From assembly GCA_021784265.1 (NCBI GenBank), contig JAJXTA010000141.1, positions 1 through 6,981 of the forward strand: a stretch of DNA of 6,981 bases. The letters are read 5' to 3'. A model generated the notes under the pieces. That model did no database searches and was not told the DNA's origin. It saw nothing but the letters and a program-made list of their open reading frames with translations. This document shows positions 1 through 6,981 of the stretch, in pieces (position 1 is the stretch's first letter; every line of letters begins with the position of its first letter). Source of the stretch: a bacterium (GTDB lineage Bacteria > Verrucomicrobiota > Verrucomicrobiia > Limisphaerales > J093). The position numbers and the translations under genes are program-made.

Positions 1-83
1 GACTGTTCCTCCCCTGGTGGGGGCGGCGGGGATCAAACCGCGACGCGGCCACCGGAACCACCGCCGGTCCGACTGATTCAACT
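1..83. other. Upstream leader of the zinc-ribbon gene, no confident gene
   Basis: This stretch precedes the first gene. One + frame ends in a TGA at 74-76 and could be the last codons of an upstream gene, but too little is visible to name it. Another frame runs open into the zinc-ribbon gene, but the family's canonical Met-Pro-Ile-Tyr-Glu-Phe start at 84 argues against an N-terminal extension. I see no convincing -35/-10 promoter and no purine-rich ribosome binding site just before the ATG at 84. The window may therefore begin inside an operon. Confidence 0.35.
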
Positions 84-599
84 ATGCCAATCTACGAGTT
101 CGCCTGCCCGCAGTGCCGGGTCATCTTCAACTTCCTGTCCAAACGCCTCGAGCCGGAGCGTTCCCCCAAGTGTCCCAAGTGCGGCAACCAAAAGATGGTG
201 AAGCAGATGAGCCGCTTCGCCATGCCTCGTGGCTTGAAGGAACCCGCCGCCAAGGACGACACCGCCGCAGCCGACGAGCCGCCGGCCCCCGACTTCGACG
301 ATCCGCGCGTCATGCGCGCCATGACCGAAATGGAACGCGACATGGAACACTTGGACGAGAACAACCCCAAGCACATGGCGCACATGATGAAGAAGATGAA
401 AGACCTCCTCCCCCCGGGCACCATGCCCAAGGAGATGGATGTCGCCATCAAGCGCTTGGAGGCGGGGGAAGACCCCGAGAAGATCGAAGCGGACATGGGC
501 GAGGCCCTGGATGGGTTTCTCGGCGGGCCGGAAGGCGAAGGAGGCGGCGACCCTTATGGCGGCGGGTACAGTCACGACAGCGGCTTGTACGATTACTGA
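84..599 (+). CDS. FmdB-family zinc-ribbon protein with Met-rich C-terminal extension
   Basis: The 171-residue product opens with the FmdB-type start MPIYEFACPQC. It carries two CxxC knuckles, C8/C11 and C30/C33, which should bind one structural zinc. FmdB-family proteins are usually about 70-110 residues and consist of little more than this ribbon; their function is mostly unknown, with a regulatory role proposed for the founding member. Here a Pro/Ala/Asp-rich linker (about residues 53-75) leads to a predicted helical segment with ten Met between residues 77 and 118, plus His at 89, 97 and 100. A short acidic segment (GEDPEKIEAD at 128-137) and a Gly/Tyr-rich tail follow. The gene lies 36 bp ahead of hypD on the same strand, so co-transcription and a role tied to hydrogenase maturation are plausible, but that is inference from context. 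Zinc-ribbon assignment is strong; function is unassigned. Confidence 0.85.
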   Translation: MPIYEFACPQCRVIFNFLSKRLEPERSPKCPKCGNQKMVKQMSRFAMPRGLKEPAAKDDTAAADEPPAPDFDDPRVMRAMTEMERDMEHLDENNPKHMAHMMKKMKDLLPPGTMPKEMDVAIKRLEAGEDPEKIEADMGEALDGFLGGPEGEGGGDPYGGGYSHDSGLYDY

Positions 600-635
600 G
601 CGGCAAGGTCGGGCGCCGGCGCCTGGTTCCGGTGC

Positions 636-1730
636 ATGAAGTTCATCGATGAATTTCGGGATGGGCGGCTCGCCCAACGCTACGCCCAAGCGATCGCCCG
701 CTTGGTGCGCCGCCCGTGGACCATAATGGAGGTGTGCGGCGGGCAAACCCACGCCATCGTTAAGTTCGGCCTCGACGAACTCTTGCCCAAGACCGTGACT
801 CTGGTGCATGGGCCCGGCTGCCCTGTCTGTGTCACCCCGGTGGCGCTCATCGACCAAGCCGTCGCCCTGGCCGGGCGCCCGGAGATCACCTTCTGTTCCT
901 TTGGCGATATGCTCCGTGTGCCCGGCAGCCGGGCTGACCTCCTCAGCGTCAAGGCCCAAGGCGGCGATGTCCGGATCGTCTATTCACCCCTGGACGCGGT
1001 CCAGTTGGCCCGCCATCACCCCACGCGGGAGGTCGTCTTCTTCGCCGTCGGCTTCGAGACCACGGTCCCAGCCAACGCCCTGGCCGTCTATACCGCCCAC
1101 CAGGAGGGGCTGACGAACTTCAGCCTGCTCGTCTCCCACGTCTTGGTCCCCCCGGCACTCCGAGCGCTGCTTACCTCGCCGGAGAATCGAATCCAAGGCT
1201 TCCTGGCCGCCGGCCATGTGTGCGCCGTGATGGGTTATGCGGAGTACGAGCCCATCGCGCGCGAGTACAAGGTGCCCATCGTGGTGACGGGCTTCGAGCC
1301 GCTGGATATTCTCCAGGGCACCTACCTCTGCCTGCGCCAGCTCGAACAGGGGCGCGCCGAGGTCGAAAACCAGTACGCCCGCACGGTGCGGCGCGCCGGA
1401 AACACCCGCGCCCAGGAATTGATGCGAGAGGTCTTCCAGGTCGTCCCCCGCACCTGGCGGGGCCTTGGGGAAATCCCCCAGAGCGGTCTGGGGTTGCGGG
1501 AACCCTACGCCGCCTTTGACGCCGAACGGCGCTTCGGCCCAGCACCGCCGACCCCGGACGACGCGGGCGAGTGCATCAGTGGCCTGGTGTTACAGGGCGT
1601 CAAAAAACCCCACGAATGCGGCGCCTTCGGCGTTCGCTGCCGCCCCGAGCATCCGCTGGGGGCGCCGATGGTTTCCAGCGAAGGGGCCTGTGCGGCCTAC
1701 TACCGGTACCGGAGCGTGCCCCGTGGTTGA
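636..1730 (+). CDS. hypD: Hydrogenase maturation protein HypD (Fe-S scaffold for Fe(CN)2CO assembly)
   Basis: HypD forms a cytoplasmic complex with HypC that holds iron while two CN ligands (from HypE) and CO are attached, making the Fe(CN)2CO part of the [NiFe]-hydrogenase site. The 364-residue product has the family's typical length and N-terminus (MKFIDEFRD). Signature motifs are visible: EVCGGQTH with C34 and H39, and HGPGCPVC with C62 and C65; these are the conserved active-site cysteines. Near the C-terminus C313, C328, C335 and C352 match the spacing of the cysteines that bind the [4Fe-4S] cluster. The ATG at 636 gives the canonical start, although no clear ribosome binding site precedes it. 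The gene sits 36 bp after the zinc-ribbon gene and 45 bp before hypE, consistent with an operon. No key residue is missing. Confidence 0.97.
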   Translation: MKFIDEFRDGRLAQRYAQAIARLVRRPWTIMEVCGGQTHAIVKFGLDELLPKTVTLVHGPGCPVCVTPVALIDQAVALAGRPEITFCSFGDMLRVPGSRADLLSVKAQGGDVRIVYSPLDAVQLARHHPTREVVFFAVGFETTVPANALAVYTAHQEGLTNFSLLVSHVLVPPALRALLTSPENRIQGFLAAGHVCAVMGYAEYEPIAREYKVPIVVTGFEPLDILQGTYLCLRQLEQGRAEVENQYARTVRRAGNTRAQELMREVFQVVPRTWRGLGEIPQSGLGLREPYAAFDAERRFGPAPPTPDDAGECISGLVLQGVKKPHECGAFGVRCRPEHPLGAPMVSSEGACAAYYRYRSVPRG

Positions 1731-1775
1731 CCAGCCCCCTGCCGGCCTTCGCCCCCCTCGCCAACAGCCCATCGC

Positions 1776-2843
1776 ATGAGTACCGCCCCCCCCGCTCCCA
1801 ACCTCCCTGGGGGCAGTTGCCCTGTGCCGGCCGGCCATTACGCCCAAGTCGTCCTGGCCCACGGCGGCGGGGGCCGGCTGAGCCAGCAGCTTTTCGCCAG
1901 CCTCTTTGGCCCCGCGTTCGCCAACCCGCTCCTCAACGAGGCGCACGATGGGGCCATCATCGAGGCCCAGGGTCGGCCGCTGGCCTTTACTACCGATTCG
2001 TATGTAGTCCACCCGCTCTTCTTTCCCGGCGGGGATATCGGGACGTTGGCGATCAATGGCACGGTCAACGACCTGGCCATGTGCGGGGCCCGGCCGCGCT
2101 GGCTGAGCGCGGGATTCATCCTCGAGGAAGGCCTCCCCCTGGACACCCTCAAGCGCGTCGTCCAATCCATGCGCCAAGCCGCCGCCGCCGCCGGGGTCCT
2201 GTTGGTGACCGGCGATACCAAAGTAGTGGACAAGGGCAAAGGGGATGGTCTGTTTATCAACACCGCTGGCCTCGGCATCCTCGAGCACCCGGTGCGGATC
2301 GCGCCCCGCCAGGTCCAGCCCGGGGACGCGGTCGTGGTGAGTGGCGACCTGGGCCGCCACGGCATGGCCATCATGTCCGTGCGCGAAGGGCTCCAGTTCG
2401 AGTCCAGCCTCCAGAGCGATTGCGCCCCGCTCGCCGGGATGGTGGCCGACCTCTTGGCCGAAGGGGTGCGCGTCCATTGCCTGCGGGACCTCACTCGCGG
2501 CGGGTTGGCCGCCGCGCTGAATGAGATCGCCGCCACGGCCGCCGTGCGGATTTCCCTGGACGAAGCGGCCATTCCCGTGAGCGAACCGGTGCGCGGCGCC
2601 TGCGAGCTGTTAGGTTTGGACCCGCTCTATGTCGCCAACGAGGGACGCTTCGTGGCCTTCGTGGCCCCGGGCGACGCCGAGCGCGCGCTGACGGTGTTGC
2701 GGGCCGATCCGCTCGGGGCCGCGGCTTGCCGGATCGGCACCGTCGCGGCGGCACCAGCCGGGTTGGTCACGCTCCGCAGCCAGCTCGGGGTCGAGCGGGT
2801 GCTGGATCTGCTGAGTGGCGAGCAGCTCCCTCGGATCTGTTGA
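1776..2843 (+). CDS. hypE: Hydrogenase maturation protein HypE (thiocarboxamide dehydratase, CN donor)
   Basis: HypE accepts a carbamoyl group from HypF on its C-terminal Cys and dehydrates it with ATP to a thiocyanate, then passes CN to iron on HypC-HypD. The 355-residue product belongs to the PurM/AIR-synthase-like ATP-binding family. Visible landmarks are the Gly-rich AHGGGGRL (28-35), TTDSY (72-76), the [16 protein letters not shown] region, and GDTKVV (146-151). The protein ends exactly in the required PRIC tail, with C355 as the carbamoylated residue. The ATG at 1776 has no good Shine-Dalgarno site; a GTG at 1824 is an alternative, but conserved-looking residues around Cys15-Pro16 and His21-Tyr22 favour the upstream start. 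At 355 residues it is somewhat longer than E. coli HypE, mainly because of its N-terminus. It follows hypD by 45 bp. Assignment is very secure. Confidence 0.97.
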   Translation: MSTAPPAPNLPGGSCPVPAGHYAQVVLAHGGGGRLSQQLFASLFGPAFANPLLNEAHDGAIIEAQGRPLAFTTDSYVVHPLFFPGGDIGTLAINGTVNDLAMCGARPRWLSAGFILEEGLPLDTLKRVVQSMRQAAAAAGVLLVTGDTKVVDKGKGDGLFINTAGLGILEHPVRIAPRQVQPGDAVVVSGDLGRHGMAIMSVREGLQFESSLQSDCAPLAGMVADLLAEGVRVHCLRDLTRGGLAAALNEIAATAAVRISLDEAAIPVSEPVRGACELLGLDPLYVANEGRFVAFVAPGDAERALTVLRADPLGAAACRIGTVAAAPAGLVTLRSQLGVERVLDLLSGEQLPRIC

Positions 2844-2851
2844 GGCTCGGC

Positions 2852-2867
2852 CCCGCGGCGCCGCGGG
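2852..2867. repeat. 16-bp perfect GC palindrome after hypE
   Basis: CCCGCGGCGCCGCGGG is self-complementary over its full length and starts 8 bp after the hypE stop codon. As RNA it could fold into a six-base-pair stem with a four-base loop. No T-run follows, so it is not a classical intrinsic terminator. It could attenuate read-through, protect the upstream mRNA 3' end, or simply be a chance event in GC-rich DNA. Confidence 0.45.
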
Positions 2868-2910
2868 CGCCCGGGCAAGGAATGCGAAGACCTGGACAAG
2901 GTTTGGTGAG

Positions 2911-2925
2911 CCCGCCCCAGGCGGG
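2911..2925. repeat. Hairpin-forming inverted repeat with overlapping alternative fold
   Basis: CCCGCC (2911-2916) pairs with GGCGGG (2920-2925) around a three-base CCA loop. The 3' arm overlaps a second possible hairpin, GGGTG (2923-2927) with CACCC (2931-2935). The two folds are mutually exclusive on one transcript. There is no T-tract. Possible readings are an interspersed REP-like element or an mRNA structure between hypE and the downstream gene; neither is proven. Confidence 0.4.
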
Positions 2926-2978
2926 TGTGCCACCCTAAGCGGTGAAGAAGCCCGGGAGTTCCGTCATGGCATGCGGAG

Positions 2979-2992
2979 CGGGTAGATACCCG
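2979..2992. promoter_or_regulatory. CGGGTA-GA-TACCCG inverted repeat, possible operator
   Basis: A perfect six-base inverted repeat with a two-base centre lies 34 bp upstream of the ATG of the cyclic-nucleotide-binding-fold gene. The geometry and position would suit a binding site of a dimeric regulator or a short mRNA hairpin. There is no recognisable promoter beside it and no second copy in the window, so the regulatory reading is speculative. Confidence 0.25.
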
Positions 2993-3026
2993 GAAGGTCC
3001 AGCTTGACGGACGGCCCGGCGCCGTT

Positions 3027-3488
3027 ATGAATAACCTCGAAGCCATCGTTACTCGACACCCGTTTTGGCAAGGGCTGCCGGCGGGCTACTTCCCCGCCTT
3101 GACCGCCGGCGCCGCGCTGGTCCGCTTCGCCCCGGGGGAAGTCATCGCGACGGAGGGCCAGGAAACGACCCGGTTTTATCTGATCCTGCACGGCAAAGTC
3201 TGTCTGGAGGCGCAAGTGCCCGACGAAGGCCCCGTCACCATCCAGACCATCGGGCCGGGCGAGGCCCTGGGTTGGTCCTGGCTGTTGCCGCCGTTCCTCT
3301 GGCATTTCACCGCGCGGGCGGACCAAGCGACCGAGGCCCTGGCCTGGGATAGCGCCCAGCTCCGCGCCCTGGCGGCCGCCGACCCGGCCTTCGGCTACCA
3401 GGTGGCCTGCCGGATGACCCAGGTGTTGTCGCAGCGTCTCCAAGCGGCCCACAACCAACTCGTCGAGTTTCACGCCTCGGCGGATTAG
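3027..3488 (+). CDS. Stand-alone cyclic-nucleotide-binding-fold protein, no HTH
   Basis: The 153-residue product has the CNB (Crp/Fnr effector) fold and little else. An N-terminal helix (NLEAIVTRHPFWQGLP) leads to the beta-roll: FAPGEVIATEGQ (34-45), FYLILHGKVCLE (50-61) and the GPGEALGWS segment (76-84), then a C-terminal helix (about 109-150). There is no helix-turn-helix after it, so it is not a Crp-type DNA-binding regulator by itself. The phosphate-binding cassette keeps Gly-Glu (78-79) but, where cAMP receptors have the Arg-Ser/Thr pair, this protein has an aromatic segment (GWSWLLPPFLWHF, 82-94). Cyclic nucleotide binding is therefore doubtful; ligand or partner is unknown. It lies between hypE (183 bp upstream) and hypF (152 bp downstream), all on one strand. 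CNB-fold proteins are also known near some soluble [NiFe]-hydrogenase gene sets, which fits the context. No clear ribosome binding site is seen. Confidence 0.85.
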   Translation: MNNLEAIVTRHPFWQGLPAGYFPALTAGAALVRFAPGEVIATEGQETTRFYLILHGKVCLEAQVPDEGPVTIQTIGPGEALGWSWLLPPFLWHFTARADQATEALAWDSAQLRALAAADPAFGYQVACRMTQVLSQRLQAAHNQLVEFHASAD

Positions 3489-3576
3489 ACCGGACCACCG
3501 CGGCGGGCGCACGACCAACCGCGACCACCCGCTTTTCGGTTGAGGCGCGACCCGGCGGGGTGCATGATGGCTCGGT

Positions 3577-3593
3577 CGAGCGCGGGGCGCTCG
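3577..3593. repeat. Seven-base-pair hairpin in hypF leader
   Basis: CGAGCGC (3577-3583) and GCGCTCG (3587-3593) form a perfect stem around a GGG loop. It lies 47 bp upstream of the preferred hypF ATG and would be inside the coding region only if the upstream GTG at 3560 were used. It may affect hypF translation; no T-run follows, so termination is unlikely. Confidence 0.35.
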
Positions 3594-3625
3594 CCGCCCC
3601 AGCACTGGGCCGGGAACAGCGATCC

Positions 3626-3630
3626 GAAGG
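3626..3630 (+). promoter_or_regulatory. Probable ribosome binding site of hypF (GAAGG)
   Basis: GAAGG lies 10 bases before the ATG at 3641 and is the clearest Shine-Dalgarno-like site in the hyp block. It supports the ATG at 3641 rather than the in-frame GTG at 3560 as the hypF start. Confidence 0.5.
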
Positions 3631-3640
3631 TAGGTTGGCA

Positions 3641-6055
<2,415 letters not shown>

Positions 6056-6057
6056 CC

Positions 6058-6351
6058 ATGTGTCTGGCGATCCCCGGCCGCCTCCTGAGCCTCTCCGGCG
6101 GCGCGGACCTCAACCGCACCGGCCGGGTGAGTTTCGGCGGCATTATTAAAGAGGTTAACCTCGGGTATGTCCCCGAGGCGACCGTTGGCGATTACGTGGT
6201 GGTGCATGTGGGCTTTGCCATCAGCGTCCTCGATGAGGTGGAGGCGCAACGGACGCTGGACTATGTGCGGGAGATGGGGGAGTTGGCGGAGCTCGAGGCC
6301 GCCGAGGACGGGCTGCCGGGTGCCGCCGAGGCCGGTCCGAGCCCGGGGTGA
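6058..6351 (+). CDS. hypC: Hydrogenase maturation chaperone HypC
   Basis: HypC (HypC/HybG/HupF family) binds HypD and carries the Fe(CN)2CO unit to the hydrogenase large subunit precursor. The 97-residue product starts with the diagnostic MCLAIPG; Cys2 is the essential residue that, after Met removal, binds iron and contacts HypD and the large subunit. The OB-like beta-barrel core continues with RVSFGGIIKEVNLGYVPEA and GDYVVVHVGFAIS, then the conserved LDEVEAQRTLDYV helix. The last 20 or so residues are an Ala/Glu/Gly-rich tail beyond the usual core. The ATG lies 2 bp after the hypF stop with no separate ribosome binding site, so translation is probably coupled to hypF. It is the last gene of the + strand block, 25 bp from the convergent gene. 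Confidence 0.96.
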   Translation: MCLAIPGRLLSLSGGADLNRTGRVSFGGIIKEVNLGYVPEATVGDYVVVHVGFAISVLDEVEAQRTLDYVREMGELAELEAAEDGLPGAAEAGPSPG

Positions 6352-6370
6352 TGCGCGCCCCGCACCGCCT

Positions 6371-6391
6371 TTGGCCTCACGGGGAGGCCGA
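6371..6391. terminator. Possible hairpin at the convergent hypC boundary
   Basis: TTGGCCTC (6371-6378) pairs with GAGGCCGA (6384-6391), with one G-T wobble, around a five-base loop. It begins 20 bp after the hypC stop and overlaps the last codons of the - strand gene. A second small stem, GCCG (6393-6396) with CGGC (6401-6404), follows. No T-run of useful length follows on either strand, so it is at best a weak bidirectional transcript-end structure. Confidence 0.3.
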
Positions 6392-6981
6392 CGCCGGTTT
6401 CGGCAACACCGTCAGCCAAGCCTGATCCGTTTGGTTGGTGGCCAAACCACCGGCAACAGCATAACGGCCCTCCACCAGGACCCGCGCCGGAACGGTTTGC
6501 GGCGCCGCCGGGTCGAGGGCCAAAATAAACACCTTGAACGGGCAGTTCGTGGGCGCCACGTCCCCCGCGGCCATCAGGGTCACGCTCACGGGCCCGCCCG
6601 ACGGCGGGACGGGTACGGGCGTAAAGGAGACCCCGGGGGGGAGGCCCGTCACCAGCAGGCTGACCGGGGCCTCGTAGCCGCCGGGCCGCGAAGTGGTGAC
6701 CCGCAACTCCGCGCGACCGCCCGGCGTCAGGCGGAGCGGTGCATCAATGATCCGCGCCGCGAAGTGGGGCACCGGGAGCCCCAGCTCCAGTTCGTAGGCG
6801 TAGTCCCAGCCCCCGTTATGGTCCGCGTCCTCCAGCACCAGAATATAGGTGCCCGCGGTGGGTGCGACCCAGGTCAACTCCGGGTCCGGCGCCGGACTGG
6901 ACCGGAGCAACGGATTACCGCCTTCGTCCAGGATCGTCATGATGGGTTTGAAGGGCGACCCTAGACTGCCGGGATTAAACC
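6377..6981 (-). CDS. C-terminal part of a PPC/Ig-like-domain surface or secreted protein (5' end outside window)
   Basis: On the - strand an open frame runs from the window's right edge to a TGA at 6377-6379, about 201 codons. The Met encoded at 6938-6940 is internal: codons upstream of it stay open and read as part of the same domain (GSLGSPFKPIM). The first 70 or so residues look like a bacterial pre-peptidase C-terminal (PPC) beta-sandwich: ILDEGGNPL, then WVAPTAGTYILVLEDADHNGGWDYAYELEL. After it comes a second beta-rich module resembling Ig-like/NEW-type domains (LTPGGRAELRVTTSRPGGYEAPVSL, GLPPGVSFTPVPVPPSG). The protein ends with a strand followed by a short Pro/Ala/Ser tail; no membrane anchor or LPXTG-type signal is visible there. 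Such modules are common in large exported proteins of environmental bacteria. The catalytic or core part is outside the window, so function is unknown. It is convergent with and unrelated to the hyp genes. Confidence 0.75.
   Translation of the reverse strand, partial: FNPGSLGSPFKPIMTILDEGGNPLLRSSPAPDPELTWVAPTAGTYILVLEDADHNGGWDYAYELELGLPVPHFAARIIDAPLRLTPGGRAELRVTTSRPGGYEAPVSLLVTGLPPGVSFTPVPVPPSGGPVSVTLMAAGDVAPTNCPFKVFILALDPAAPQTVPARVLVEGRYAVAGGLATNQTDQAWLTVLPKPASASP

Noticed and set aside
78..959. 293-codon - strand open frame over the zinc-ribbon gene and hypD start
   Set aside because: Overlaps two confident + strand genes, including hypD's signature cysteines; its His/Gly-rich translation matches nothing known to me.
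1571..2524. 317-codon + strand open frame overlapping the hypD end and hypE
   Set aside because: Arg/Pro-rich out-of-frame translation of hypE; hypE's own frame carries all the family motifs.
2937..2995. Short matches reminiscent of 16S rRNA (AGCGGTGAA, TAGATACCC)
   Set aside because: The pieces are about ten bases long, are not spaced or ordered as in rRNA with flanking matches, and one is explained by the inverted repeat at 2979-2992.
3560..3640. N-terminal extension of HypF from the GTG at 3560
   Set aside because: The 27 extra residues do not resemble HypF N-termini and the ATG at 3641 has a better-placed GAAGG; kept only as an alternative start.
6167..6964. 265-codon + strand open frame past the hypC end
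   Set aside because: Out of frame with hypC and antisense to the PPC/Ig-like gene; Arg-rich composition is typical of a shadow frame.

Overview
The window is a GC-rich (about two-thirds G+C by eye), densely coding stretch dominated by a [NiFe]-hydrogenase maturation (hyp) locus on the + strand. In order it holds an FmdB-type zinc-ribbon protein with a long Met-rich tail (84-599), hypD (636-1730), hypE (1776-2843), a stand-alone cyclic-nucleotide-binding-fold protein (3027-3488), hypF (3641-6055) and hypC (6058-6351). On the - strand, convergent with hypC, lies the C-terminal part of a secreted or surface-type protein with a PPC-like domain followed by an Ig-like domain (6377-6981); it runs off the right edge.

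Together the four Hyp proteins cover the whole Fe(CN)2CO branch of cofactor assembly. HypF uses carbamoyl phosphate to carbamoylate the C-terminal Cys of HypE. HypE dehydrates this thiocarboxamide to a thiocyanate. The HypC-HypD complex carries the iron, receives the cyanides, and HypC then delivers the Fe(CN)2CO unit to the hydrogenase large subunit. All signature residues that I can check are intact, so the set looks functional. The nickel-insertion genes (hypA, hypB), the maturation endopeptidase and the hydrogenase structural genes are not in the window; they must lie outside it or be replaced.

The gene order D-E-(CNB protein)-F-C differs from the common hypABFCDE/hypFCDE order. Two accessory genes, the zinc-ribbon protein and the CNB protein, are part of the same co-directional block. 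The CNB protein is the most interesting element: it has no DNA-binding domain, and the phosphate-binding Arg-Ser/Thr pair of the cAMP pocket is replaced by an aromatic Trp/Pro-rich segment.

Taxonomy cannot be fixed from this sequence. High GC, weak or absent Shine-Dalgarno sites before most genes, and a neighbouring PPC/Ig-like surface protein would fit a Verrucomicrobia/Planctomycetes-type (PVC) bacterium or another GC-rich environmental bacterium; this is a low-confidence inference. No tRNA, rRNA, CRISPR array, transposase or insertion sequence was seen. The longest intergenic region (2844-3026) is rich in small inverted repeats.
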